The notes beneath the pieces are model-generated. The model was not told where the DNA came from and made no database searches. It was given only the letters and a program-made list of their open reading frames with translations. Below are positions 27,756-36,125 of a stretch of 64,000 bases of DNA, piece by piece; positions within the stretch are counted from its first letter, which is position 1; the number at the start of each line of letters is the position of its first letter. The stretch comes from JABMPR01 sp964508765 (GTDB taxonomy: Bacteria > Fidelibacterota > UBA8477 > JABMPR01), in contig CAZDVD010000013.1 in assembly GCA_964508765.1 (NCBI GenBank), forward strand, positions 1-64,000. Direction: 5' to 3'. A program made the position numbers and the translations under genes.

Positions 27756-28764
27756 AACGACTCCTGATCTCAGGCATTAAATATTCAGAGAAAGCTTTAT
27801 CCAGATCATGATTGGCTGACCAACCCCAGTCTTTCCTAGCCTGATTATCATCAATATCAGCTGGCCAGCTATCGATGATGGATTGACGATTATCATTAAT
27901 GACAAAATCGATATCAGCTTCTGGATAATAGGTTTTTACTATAGTCAAAAACTCCCCAGCTGAGGGATTGAAGGCTTTCACATTGTACACCATTTGAGTG
28001 AGAGTGTTTCGCGGTGCAGCCATAAGCTTCTCAATAGCCACAATGGCATCACTCATGGTCATAAAGGGGATGGTGGCATCCTCCCTCACAAAACAACTGT
28101 AGTGTTCATTTTGGGCAGCAGCATGAATCATTTCAGGCGCATAATCACTGGTTCCCCCTGCCGGAAGTGTGTGAGCGCTGATGATTCCCGGGAAGCGAAT
28201 ACTTCGAAAATCTACCAGACCGCTGGTATCGTTTGCAGAAAGTCGCTTATAATAGTGGCTGAAGTAATCTCCCAGGCTCTCACAATATAGTTTGTTACAA
28301 CCATACATGGTTTGGGGATAACGATAATCATCTTCGCGAATGGCTCCTACGGACATTTTTTCTTTAAGCGTCGGGATACCATAAACAGCAATTGAGCTGG
28401 GAAAGAAAAATTTAACAGGTTGACCATGACTCTGGGCTTGTTCCATGGCCAGATCCAAAAGATTCAGGGTTCCATCAACATTTACTTCATGGGCGATGAC
28501 CGGGGAGAATTCAGCACGAGTGCTTAACAGGGCTGCCATATGATAAATGGCTTCAATTTGGTATTGAGCATTTATCCGCTCCAACAGGTTGCGGTCCAAT
28601 ATGTTTCCAATCAAACAGTCCAGGGTGCGTTCCTGTACAAAGTCATCAACCATACTCAGATCAATACCAATGAGATTTCGGATGCCCTGATTGTAAAGAG
28701 ATCGAACCAGTCCATGACCAATTTCACCGTTTACACCTGAGATCAGAATAATCGATTTACGCAT
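27742..28764 (-). CDS. tdh: L-threonine 3-dehydrogenase, short-chain (epimerase-like) type
   Basis: A 340-residue NAD-dependent extended-SDR enzyme oxidising L-threonine to 2-amino-3-ketobutyrate. The Rossmann motif is ISGVNGEIGHGLVRSL, the catalytic YxxxK is in MYGCNKLYCESLGDYF, and the substrate-side VDFRSIRFPGIISAHTLPAGG is typical of SDR-type TDH rather than the zinc alcohol-dehydrogenase type. The 14-base overlap with kbl downstream supports the function. Confidence 0.92.
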   Translation of the reverse strand: MRKSIILISGVNGEIGHGLVRSLYNQGIRNLIGIDLSMVDDFVQERTLDCLIGNILDRNLLERINAQYQIEAIYHMAALLSTRAEFSPVIAHEVNVDGTLNLLDLAMEQAQSHGQPVKFFFPSSIAVYGIPTLKEKMSVGAIREDDYRYPQTMYGCNKLYCESLGDYFSHYYKRLSANDTSGLVDFRSIRFPGIISAHTLPAGGTSDYAPEMIHAAAQNEHYSCFVREDATIPFMTMSDAIVAIEKLMAAPRNTLTQMVYNVKAFNPSAGEFLTIVKTYYPEADIDFVINDNRQSIIDSWPADIDDNQARKDWGWSANHDLDKAFSEYLMPEIRSRYEHN

Positions 28765-28814
28765 TTGTCCTCTCCAGTACTCATATTTCTCAAGAGATGA
28801 GAATAATTAAATTA

Positions 28815-28850
28815 AAAAAGTCCCCTGCTGAACTCAGCGAGGGGACTTTA
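28815..28850 (-). terminator. Intrinsic terminator after the small lipoprotein gene
   Basis: Stem arms AAAGTCCCCT and AGGGGACTTT with an inner GCTG/CAGC pairing; on the minus strand TTTTTTAATT follows. It is about 30 bases past the lipoprotein stop at 28881. Confidence 0.85.
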
Positions 28851-28880
28851 AAAAAAATATAATATCAAAAAAGGAATGGT

Positions 28881-29372
28881 TTATTCGGTTGGAGCTTCAT
28901 CCTTTTTCAAATAATCATTGATGGCTTCATTAAAGGTCTCAAGGGCCTTCACAGGGAGGTTATCAATGTTATCATTGATGCGACGGATAACCATGCGGGT
29001 GCTGCTGGCATTTGTTTTCACAGTAGTCAGTTCTTTTTGCATGGTGTTGATTGATTTGTCAACATACATCTCTGATGAGTCCATTTTGGCGGTGAATTCA
29101 AGAATGATAGAATTGATTGAATCCAGCTCGGCAGTCATAGCGAGTAATGTTGCCCGATCTTCCTGGAGTGCAGAGTCCAGCATGACGCTCAGGTTTACAG
29201 CCAAATCAGACATTAAAGCATCTTGTTGGGCCATGTTTTGGGCTTGAACATATTCTACGGTCGCCAGGTTAAATTTTGATGCTCCCCCCTCTGTGGGGAT
29301 GAAGCTCATCGTGGAACAGGATCCTAGAAGGAGCGCAGAAACTAAAATTGAAAAGGTAATAAATTTGCTCAT
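28881..29372 (-). CDS. Small coiled-coil lipoprotein of unknown function
   Basis: About 163 residues from the ATG at 29372, which has a strong AAGGGGA site; a longer frame to 29426 lacks one. The signal peptide ends in the lipobox LLLGSC. The mature part is helical with heptad-like hydrophobic spacing (ALMSDLAVNLSVMLDSAL, then MTAELDSINSIILEFTAKM) and ends in a charged tail. I recognise no family; it recalls small Lpp- or TolA-interacting coiled-coil lipoproteins only in form. It is a single-gene transcript, with its own promoter and terminator. Confidence 0.7.
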   Translation of the reverse strand: MSKFITFSILVSALLLGSCSTMSFIPTEGGASKFNLATVEYVQAQNMAQQDALMSDLAVNLSVMLDSALQEDRATLLAMTAELDSINSIILEFTAKMDSSEMYVDKSINTMQKELTTVKTNASSTRMVIRRINDNIDNLPVKALETFNEAINDYLKKDEAPTE

Positions 29373-29445
29373 TTGTTTCCCCTTAAATTGGAAAGAGTGA
29401 TGTGCGCTCTGGTTGATTGAGGTCACACGTTATTTGCTTTTTAAA

Positions 29446-29473
29446 AAAATAGCTTTTGCCATAGCCAAGTCAA
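29446..29473 (-). promoter_or_regulatory. Promoter of the small lipoprotein gene
   Basis: On the minus strand TTGACT (29473-29468), a 16-base spacer, then TATTTT (29451-29446). The -35 continues as TTGACTTGGC, the same ten bases as the pilin promoter at 34853-34880. Confidence 0.6.
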
Positions 29474-29661
29474 GGGAAAAGCAGAAAACAAACGATTTTA
29501 TGCTGATAAGGAGAAGGCTTCCAAATCCAGTATGAAAAAGTACTTCGGATCTGATTAATTTCATTTTGAAATCGACCATACTTTTTCATTTCTTAGATTG
29601 GAAACAGGCAGGCTACTCTTTATCCTTAGCCCCACAATCATTATCAAAAGAGGAATTGAAT

Positions 29662-30651
29662 ATGGAATATCGTCGTTTAGGAAGTTCTGGATTAAAAGTT
29701 AGCACACTCTCGTTTGGCTCCTGGGTCACCTTTCAAGCCCAGGTTGACCTTTCATTGGCAGAAGAGATGATGAAAACCGCTTATGATGCTGGCGTTAATT
29801 TTTTTGACAATGCTGAAGTCTATGCCAATGGCGCTTCAGAGGAGATCATGGGTGATGCGCTCAAAAAACTTGGTTGGGGTAGAGATACATACATCGTCTC
29901 CTCAAAAGCATTCTGGGGTGGACAACTCCCCACTCAAAGAGGATTGAGCCGCAAACATCTAACGGATGCCTGCCATGCTGCTTTGGGCAGACTCAAGGTG
30001 GACTATCTCGATTTATTTTTCTGTCACCGCCCCGACGAGGAAACGCCCATCGAAGAAACTGTGCGGGTCATGAATGATCTTATTCACCAGGGCAAGGTGT
30101 TGTATTGGGGAACTTCAGAATGGCGTGCTGACCAGATCATGGAAGCTTATGGGGTTGCGCGGCAATATGGTCTCATCCCCCCCACCATGGAGCAACCTGA
30201 ATACAATATGTTCCGTCGAGATTATGTTGAGTCAGATTACCGACGTCTGTATAAAGAAATTGGCCTGGGAACCACTATCTGGTCGCCCCTGGCATCTGGT
30301 CTTCTCACAGGCAAGTACAGCAAGGGAATTCCTGATGATGCCAGAGTCAATCTACCTGGTTATGGTTGGTTGAAAAAAATGGTTGAATCACCTGAGGGGC
30401 AGACTAAAATTCAGAAAGCGATGAAACTTCAAGACATAGCCAACGATATAGGTCATTCCCTGACCAATATGTCACTGGCCTGGTGTGCAGCGAACCCCAA
30501 TGTGAGTACGGTTATTCTGGGGGCTTCAAAGATGTCACAGTTGACTGAAAATTTAAAGGCTTTGGATACCTTACCCGCTTTGACACCTGAAGTTATGGAA
30601 AAGATTGAAGCTGTCCTGGGGAATAAGCCGGCGCCACCACCACAATTTTAA
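29662..30651 (+). CDS. Aldo/keto reductase, Kv-beta-like
   Basis: About 329 residues from the ATG at 29662 (AGAGGA site 7 bases upstream), the start shared by the family (MEYRRLGSSGLKVSTLSFGS). It is an NADPH-dependent (alpha/beta)8 barrel. The catalytic tetrad is visible as Asp and Tyr in FFDNAEVYANG, Lys in YIVSSKAFWGG and His in DLFFCHRPDEETP. The cofactor end includes VILGASKMSQLTENLKA. It is closest to the voltage-gated K-channel beta-subunit/YghZ group. Its 3' end lies 8 bases from the stop of the convergent usher-like gene. Physiological substrate unknown. Confidence 0.92.
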   Translation: MEYRRLGSSGLKVSTLSFGSWVTFQAQVDLSLAEEMMKTAYDAGVNFFDNAEVYANGASEEIMGDALKKLGWGRDTYIVSSKAFWGGQLPTQRGLSRKHLTDACHAALGRLKVDYLDLFFCHRPDEETPIEETVRVMNDLIHQGKVLYWGTSEWRADQIMEAYGVARQYGLIPPTMEQPEYNMFRRDYVESDYRRLYKEIGLGTTIWSPLASGLLTGKYSKGIPDDARVNLPGYGWLKKMVESPEGQTKIQKAMKLQDIANDIGHSLTNMSLAWCAANPNVSTVILGASKMSQLTENLKALDTLPALTPEVMEKIEAVLGNKPAPPPQF

Positions 30652-30659
30652 ACGGTTTA

Positions 30660-33263
30660 TCACTCCAGGAGGAAATTGAGTCCTTCTATGAAGTCACCTT
30701 CAGAACTGGAAGTGACAAGGAACTCAAGTTTTTCCGGTTTGGCAACAGCTCCTAGAAATTCCAGTTGAGAATCATCTACCCAGCATTCGTACTCTCCTGG
30801 AGGGATTTCCATTGAATAATATGATCCATCTCCGAAAGTCCGGAGCACAATGTCATTCTCTGTATTCTTTGCTCTGACATGAATCCTCAATCCTGAGATA
30901 GGCGCGTAGTTTTCGCCGATGAGCCTGTCCACACGGCCTTCAATAACACCTGTGGTGTAAAACGGCACATCAATTCGTTTATAACGATTAGGGTCAGTAA
31001 CCACCGAAAATTTTGGAATACTGGGGATCAACAGCGGATTGTTAATCTTGGCCTCATTTACCCGAAAATTATAACGTCGATAGGGTTGTAGTTGGGTCAA
31101 TCTAGATATGTCTGATTTTGTTATCACGCGAGTTGAAGCGCGTTCTACGATCAGCGCACTCCCCGGAATGATTTTCTCATCCATGTCGTAGGTTTGCGAA
31201 TTATTCTCGTCCTCATACATACGGACGCTCACACCGGATCGTCCCACTTGCTGACGACTGTCCCAGATGACTTCACCATTCACCCGATCAAAACCGGCTG
31301 AACCACGCAAGGTTTGTGTAAAGGAGGGTGTTGACCGAATGGATCTCACCGTTGAGGAGGAACGCACTGGATCAAGATCCCAGGTCATTCCAATTTCAAA
31401 GAAAAGGGTATTCTGAAGAAAACCATATGAACTCAGGAGATGAGTCTTGAGTTTTGATGAGAATTGTTTGATATATTGAAATTCAATTTCTTCTGCTTTT
31501 CCAATAAAGCTATTATAGCTAAGATCCGTGCGGAAGTAGCTACCCCTTAGAAGTGGTGCAATTGAAGGTAATCTGGGAATAAGGTAGGTAGCTCCCAATA
31601 TGAACTCACTTGATATGTCATGCCCAATTGGAGTAAAATCATGTTTTTCCTTCATTCCGTAACGAAGTCTTAATCCTCTAACAAACTGATTTACGTCAAG
31701 CAAAAATCGGTACTGATCTTCATTATTTACGTTTACCCAACTAAACGAAGTTCTTCCAGTGAACCGAGTTGTCCCAATGTGAAAGGGGTAAAATAAAGTC
31801 ATATTCAAATTGTGTTTTAAGCCCAATGGATTGTAGATATTCTGCTGACTATAGTAGGTATGATCCATGGAGAAGGAAGATGTGTTGGGTCCAATCCCCC
31901 TCACTGACAAACGATAGTAATTTTCTAGCGCTGCATCCAGGTTAACCAACATATCTCCAAAAAGTCTGGACGATAATTTTCCATTTATAGCAGGCCGATC
32001 ATGATTACTCCCTTCGAAATATTCAATACCCAAACTTCCTGTTAACCAATTTGTGAGTCCCCAAGACAGGTTACCTGCAGACATGTTTAGCTGGTCATCC
32101 CACGGAAGGGCTTCTGAAGCGATACGACCGCCGGACAAATCATAGCGAAATTCACCAATAGGTAAAAATTGAAATGGAATCTGAATACGCCGTTCCAATT
32201 CAATAACACGTCCGTGTTTACCATAAATCCGAAGGCTAAACTCAGATGTACCATAATTCAGGGGAACCATAAACCGATAATAACCGACGTCATCTGCTTC
32301 AATGACCTCAAGCAGGCGACCATCCTGATAGAGTTCTACTTCTGCTTCAGGATCTGTAGTGCCATCAATGGTGTAGCTATCGTAACTCCGTTTAGGGATG
32401 AGGGATTGATTCGTAACTGCCAGGCCCTGGAATGTCAGGTTTGTCAGTCCTGCAGTGCTTTGCTGCCCAATCGTGACCGTGGAAAACCATGGTTGAATCT
32501 CATTAGCATAGCGCCAACGAAAATTGGTTCCAGAAACGGAGTTTGTATCCTGATTAGCCATGGCAAGCAGCGTACCTTGAAAATCCCCATACAGAACCTC
32601 ACCACCCATATTTACATTCACGGCAGCACTCTGTCGTTCTGCTGCCAGGGTACTTAGTAAGGAGTAATCAAAAAGGGCTCCATCAAGAATTCGTGGATCC
32701 CTGTCCATAAGAAGCTCGTACTGTTTTTCACCGGAGTATGCATTATTCTTATTCCTGAGCTGCTCTCGGTGACGTTGGGTGTGACGCGTAATAATGGGTA
32801 GCTCGTGGGAGGTTTCAATACGAATTGACAGTCTGGAGATGTCTACAATTAATTCCAACCCGAAAACGTCTTCAAAAATTTCTGGTGTGAGAAAAAAGTC
32901 AAGTTCTTTAATTTTAAAATTATTTACATCCATCTGAACGACTTCGCTGCCAACTCGCGCAGTTCTCGCGTTGAAATCAATGATATATTTATTGTTCTCT
33001 CGGAGATAGTAGCCGCTGATAGATAGTTTTGCAGGATCAAACTCATAATTGACAGCAAAAATATCAAAAAGTTCTGTCAAGGGGAGGAAGAATTGTTCGC
33101 CTGTATAATAAGCCACAACAATTTCATCAATGACCCCCTGATATCTCATGGAGAGATAAACTTCTTCTTCAACTACTTCAACAGTATCCTTTTGAAACAG
33201 AGTTGTCCCAAAGAGAAAGTTGAAGAATAGCAGGAAGAAGGCTAGATAATAGCAGCGTTTCAC
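30660..33263 (-). CDS. Usher-like outer-membrane protein of a chaperone-usher system
   Basis: An 867-residue exported protein of about the usual usher length (800-900). After a signal peptide and a 180-residue N-terminal region, it shows the plug-like beta-sandwich DGTTDPEAEVELYQDGRLLE followed by VGYYRFMVPLNYGTSEF and a long run of barrel strands (about 370-680). Near the C-terminus NPLLIPSIPKFSVVTDPNRY and RIDVPFYTTGVIEGRVDRL match the post-barrel region of FimD/CS1-type ushers, and the last 90 residues form a carboxypeptidase-regulatory-like beta domain. It starts with GTG immediately after the TAA of the chaperone gene, so the two are coupled. The role would be to translocate and order pilin-like subunits. 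Divergence from proteobacterial ushers makes this an inference from sequence pattern plus context. Confidence 0.7.
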   Translation of the reverse strand: MKRCYYLAFFLLFFNFLFGTTLFQKDTVEVVEEEVYLSMRYQGVIDEIVVAYYTGEQFFLPLTELFDIFAVNYEFDPAKLSISGYYLRENNKYIIDFNARTARVGSEVVQMDVNNFKIKELDFFLTPEIFEDVFGLELIVDISRLSIRIETSHELPIITRHTQRHREQLRNKNNAYSGEKQYELLMDRDPRILDGALFDYSLLSTLAAERQSAAVNVNMGGEVLYGDFQGTLLAMANQDTNSVSGTNFRWRYANEIQPWFSTVTIGQQSTAGLTNLTFQGLAVTNQSLIPKRSYDSYTIDGTTDPEAEVELYQDGRLLEVIEADDVGYYRFMVPLNYGTSEFSLRIYGKHGRVIELERRIQIPFQFLPIGEFRYDLSGGRIASEALPWDDQLNMSAGNLSWGLTNWLTGSLGIEYFEGSNHDRPAINGKLSSRLFGDMLVNLDAALENYYRLSVRGIGPNTSSFSMDHTYYSQQNIYNPLGLKHNLNMTLFYPFHIGTTRFTGRTSFSWVNVNNEDQYRFLLDVNQFVRGLRLRYGMKEKHDFTPIGHDISSEFILGATYLIPRLPSIAPLLRGSYFRTDLSYNSFIGKAEEIEFQYIKQFSSKLKTHLLSSYGFLQNTLFFEIGMTWDLDPVRSSSTVRSIRSTPSFTQTLRGSAGFDRVNGEVIWDSRQQVGRSGVSVRMYEDENNSQTYDMDEKIIPGSALIVERASTRVITKSDISRLTQLQPYRRYNFRVNEAKINNPLLIPSIPKFSVVTDPNRYKRIDVPFYTTGVIEGRVDRLIGENYAPISGLRIHVRAKNTENDIVLRTFGDGSYYSMEIPPGEYECWVDDSQLEFLGAVAKPEKLEFLVTSSSEGDFIEGLNFLLE

Positions 33264-34094
33264 TTATGACTTGATGAAATTTCCCCGAGCTTTTACAGTA
33301 GGGGCAGGTACAATGTTGGCATCGGGAATATCTCCGCGGCCACTTGAGAATGTGACTTCGAATTCATAGCTCCCTACAGGTAAACTACTACCATCCATAT
33401 CGAGACGGCGCAAACCGTCATAGTAAATGGAGACAAGATTTAGTTCAGTCATGACCAGTTCACCAGCAGAGTTGAATACATTGACAGTCATTGTTCCCAG
33501 GAAGGGTGAATTCCCAGATTTAGAATAATTTGAAAAAATATGAATTTTATCCTCGTTTAGTTCAGCGCGGACACTTGATAGATCTATACCTGTGGTAAGA
33601 TCCCCGTGGCTGTAATACACACCTGTGATCTGATTGAATTGAAAGGTGATATTCGCCGAAACGCCACCGTCCAGGCCACTTCCAACAGGGGGGCTTAGTG
33701 GACTTGATGTCGTCTTTAAACGAGCCCAATAGGTTCCATCATCCAAACTGCGAGGTGCTTTCACCGTGATGCGGATGATTTGTCTTGTTCCAGGTTCTAG
33801 AATAAAATTCTTTGGGAAACCACGAATCCAATCAGCAGCTGAGTTTACGGCAGCCTTTTCTTCATCATTATAGATAAACTTAATATCCCCGGCTTCATCG
33901 GTTTTTGGATAACCAAATTCCCAGCCGAGTTTTATTTCCTGTGCCGTAGGAGAAGGATTCATAATAAGAAGCGTTTCGAAACGTTTTTGGCTATCAATAA
34001 ACAAAGAGGTGGGCGAAATAGTAACTTGACCCAATGCACTATTCACGAAAAGGACAATAAAAAGGAATGCTAGGATGGCTTTAGTCTTCAACAT
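33264..34094 (-). CDS. PapD-like periplasmic pilus chaperone
   Basis: About 276 residues from the ATG at 34094, which has an AAGAGAG site; the open frame runs 61 codons further up but through a terminator, so the long form is not real. A signal peptide (LAFLFIVLFVNSALGQ) is followed by an Ig-like domain with VTISPTSLFIDSQKRFETLL and the edge-strand segment LEPGTRQIIRITVKAP, the pattern of the PapD G1 strand that completes pilin folds. A second beta domain (about 165-270) follows. It sits between the pilin-like and usher-like genes, as in many chaperone-usher loci. Confidence 0.75.
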   Translation of the reverse strand: MLKTKAILAFLFIVLFVNSALGQVTISPTSLFIDSQKRFETLLIMNPSPTAQEIKLGWEFGYPKTDEAGDIKFIYNDEEKAAVNSAADWIRGFPKNFILEPGTRQIIRITVKAPRSLDDGTYWARLKTTSSPLSPPVGSGLDGGVSANITFQFNQITGVYYSHGDLTTGIDLSSVRAELNEDKIHIFSNYSKSGNSPFLGTMTVNVFNSAGELVMTELNLVSIYYDGLRRLDMDGSSLPVGSYEFEVTFSSGRGDIPDANIVPAPTVKARGNFIKS

Positions 34095-34207
34095 TGGCTT
34101 ACTCTCTTGGTTAGATATCTTAAGTAAATTGTTCAAAGTCTGAATGATCACGACATAATAATAAATGACAGGCAGAAAACCATGCTGTTTCCGTTTGGAT
34201 TGTGGAT

Positions 34208-34238
34208 AAAAAAAGGGGCCCGTCTCGTGGCCCCTTTT
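34208..34238 (-). terminator. Strong terminator between the pilin candidate and the chaperone
   Basis: Arms AAAAGGGGCC and GGCCCCTTTT with an 8-base loop; on the minus strand seven T follow directly. It lies 26 bases past the stop of the pilin-like gene, so most transcripts should end here and only some read through to chaperone and usher. Confidence 0.9.
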
Positions 34239-34263
34239 AGTACTGCTATGGTAATTGTAATGT

Positions 34264-34785
34264 TTAGTTGTACTCAACGCTTAGTGACCAGTCACCACTA
34301 CCGTTTACGCCATTATCTGAGGCATAGGTGCCAGCAAGCTGATCTGTGAGTGTTCCAAGATTGCCACCCAACCAGAACAGGTAGTTTCCTGATCCATCCA
34401 ATGTAACCGTTGCACCAACTGCAGTGGCAGAACCCTGAGTTGTTGCATGACCAAATAGATCTGGAGTAAATGTCATGGTGTTTGTTCCATCACCAAGAGT
34501 TGCATTGGCATCTTCTGTGATAGCAACTACCGTACCGGGAGCACCACTTAATGAGAATGATCCAACTGTTGGAGCAGTTACATCAGTATGAGTTACATTT
34601 TTAGGATCAATAATTGGTGTACTAGTTGGCTGAATTGTTCCAAAGTTAACTATAGTGTTGGCTACAAACGTTAAGTTTGCCTGTACAACAGCATCAACTG
34701 TTGCGGTTGCGGCATCACCGGCTAATAAGCTGGTACCTGATAAAGCTACTAAAACTACTAAGGCTACTAATGATATTCTTTTCAT
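34264..34785 (-). CDS. DUF4402-like pilin candidate, likely major subunit
   Basis: About 173 residues from the ATG at 34785 (AAAGGATG site). A signal peptide (ISLVALVVLVALSGTSLLAG) is followed by an alternating hydrophobic segment ATATVDAVVQANLTFVANT that could serve as a donor strand, then a beta-rich domain with NFGTIQPTST, LSGAPGTVVAITED and LWLGGNL-type pattern (NYLFWLGGNLGTLTD), ending WSLSVEYN. The DUF4402/spore-coat-U-like family includes subunits exported by chaperone-usher systems. It has no cysteine in the mature part. Own promoter and own terminator point to high expression, as for a major pilin. Function is inferred from pattern and neighbours. Confidence 0.7.
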   Translation of the reverse strand: MKRISLVALVVLVALSGTSLLAGDAATATVDAVVQANLTFVANTIVNFGTIQPTSTPIIDPKNVTHTDVTAPTVGSFSLSGAPGTVVAITEDANATLGDGTNTMTFTPDLFGHATTQGSATAVGATVTLDGSGNYLFWLGGNLGTLTDQLAGTYASDNGVNGSGDWSLSVEYN

Positions 34786-34852
34786 GATTACATCCTTTTG
34801 TGTCTTGATTCTATTAATAATATTTTTGGTCTCATTGCTCATAACTGCTGTC

Positions 34853-34880
34853 AATATATTCAAATGCTGTGCCAAGTCAA
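34853..34880 (-). promoter_or_regulatory. Sigma-70-type promoter of the major pilin candidate
   Basis: On the minus strand TTGACT (34880-34875), 16-base spacer, TATATT (34858-34853), 68 bases before the pilin ATG. TTGACTTGGC is shared with the promoter at 29446-29473. Confidence 0.7.
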
Positions 34881-35056
34881 CAAAACATCTATATATTGTT
34901 GATTATATTGCACTTATCTCATTTACCGTCTTGAGATGGGATTGATGAATTGTCGTATATATGTTACGTGACTGTTCTTATCATGAAACATTTCTATGAC
35001 ATGACCCGAATTGTGTAGAGTGTAAAATGTCCGTAGCATAGGTCAGCAGGGTTTTA

Positions 35057-35626
35057 TCAATCGTAAATCACAGAGAGATCAACATTGCCGGAGTACGATC
35101 CCGCATCAATGGATCCAACATTCATCGAACCATAGATATAGATGTATGCCGTACTTTGACTTGGCGTATGGAAAGCGCTGGGTGGTGTAGGCGGGGCGCC
35201 TGCTGGACCGCTTTCCCGCTGTCTGATCTGAAACCGGGCTGAAGTACCTGCGACTTCAATGGCCTGGTTCACATCATTCACCCCTTTGTTGGCATAGGCA
35301 AACTTAAGCGTAAATGGGATTACATCCATAGATGCACCATCATGTGCTAAGTTTGCCGGGGCTGTCATGGTCACGATGACATCCAGATCATTATCTCCTG
35401 TAATGCCAAAAACTCCCATACCAGCATCTCCCAGATTGATCTCTGCAAGACCAGATCCTGAAAGAATGGTTTCAAATGCCATATCATTTTCATTGGTTGC
35501 ATCCAGGGTACTAGATACATGCAAGCTGAACTGAATTGTTTGACCATAACCCTGACACAGAACACCCAAAGTCAGTAGAAGGAAAATTAGTTTCTTTGAA
35601 AATTTGAATCGTTTCATCATTTGCAT
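35057..35626 (-). CDS. Pilin-like exported beta protein, second subunit
   Basis: A 189-residue exported protein with a signal peptide (KLIFLLLTLGVLCQGYGQ). The mature start IQFSLHVSSTLDATNENDM has alternating hydrophobic residues like a donor strand, and the C-terminus YSGNVDLSVIYD matches the end of the flanking DUF4402-like proteins. A Pro-rich loop (AGAPPTPPSAFHTPS) about residue 145 is unusual. It lies one base after the stop of the next pilin-like gene, so both belong to the adhesin-headed operon. I recognise no exact family; a minor or tip pilin is my best reading. Confidence 0.6.
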   Translation of the reverse strand: MQMMKRFKFSKKLIFLLLTLGVLCQGYGQTIQFSLHVSSTLDATNENDMAFETILSGSGLAEINLGDAGMGVFGITGDNDLDVIVTMTAPANLAHDGASMDVIPFTLKFAYANKGVNDVNQAIEVAGTSARFQIRQRESGPAGAPPTPPSAFHTPSQSTAYIYIYGSMNVGSIDAGSYSGNVDLSVIYD

Positions 35627-35627
35627 C

Positions 35628-36125
35628 TCAATTATAGTCCACGTCTATCACGAAATCCCCATCGTACTGTCCAGATACCAGGTTCGCCATACTGAACTCA
35701 CAACCAATCCACAAATAATATTCGCCGATATCATTTAATTTTATGATTTCGGGATTCGTCGTCAATATATCAGATACTGATTGATCATTGTCTTTATTAC
35801 CACTTACTCGATAGGTTACAGTCAGCGTACTGCTGGTCGCAACATTCACCATCTCGATTTGACTTGAGAAGGATACCTGTACTTTTGAGTTTGGACGTCC
35901 CTGCACTTTGATGATCCCTGCTCCAGAATCAGTTCTGGGATTTAATCTGAGGATATCCTGACTGGGGATAATTGTCCCAACATCAATATCCGCGAGAGTG
36001 ATCATCTCGAGATACTCAATAACTACCGCTTCAACGCGAGTTGTTGCTTCAGTCTGCTGTTTTTGGGCAAATCCTGAATTGATCAACAGGGTCAGTAGGA
36101 GTAGTGTGAAGTTGAATAATTTCAT
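35628..36125 (-). CDS. DUF4402-like pilin candidate, third subunit
   Basis: A 165-residue exported protein with signal peptide (FTLLLLTLLINSGFA). The mature protein starts with an alternating segment TTRVEAVVIEYLEMITLADI and continues as a DUF4402-like beta domain (DVGTIIPSQDILRL, IGEYYLWIGCEFSMANL, SGQYDGDFVIDVDYN). The single mature Cys cannot form an internal disulfide. Its ATG overlaps the stop of the giant adhesin gene by four bases (ATGA), tying its synthesis to the adhesin. Confidence 0.68.
   Translation of the reverse strand: MKLFNFTLLLLTLLINSGFAQKQQTEATTRVEAVVIEYLEMITLADIDVGTIIPSQDILRLNPRTDSGAGIIKVQGRPNSKVQVSFSSQIEMVNVATSSTLTVTYRVSGNKDNDQSVSDILTTNPEIIKLNDIGEYYLWIGCEFSMANLVSGQYDGDFVIDVDYN

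Noticed and set aside
34855..34875. TTGGCAC-N5-TTGAA resembles a sigma-54 promoter
   Set aside because: The -12 GC is missing (TTGAA for TTGCA), while a good sigma-70 pair covers the same bases.
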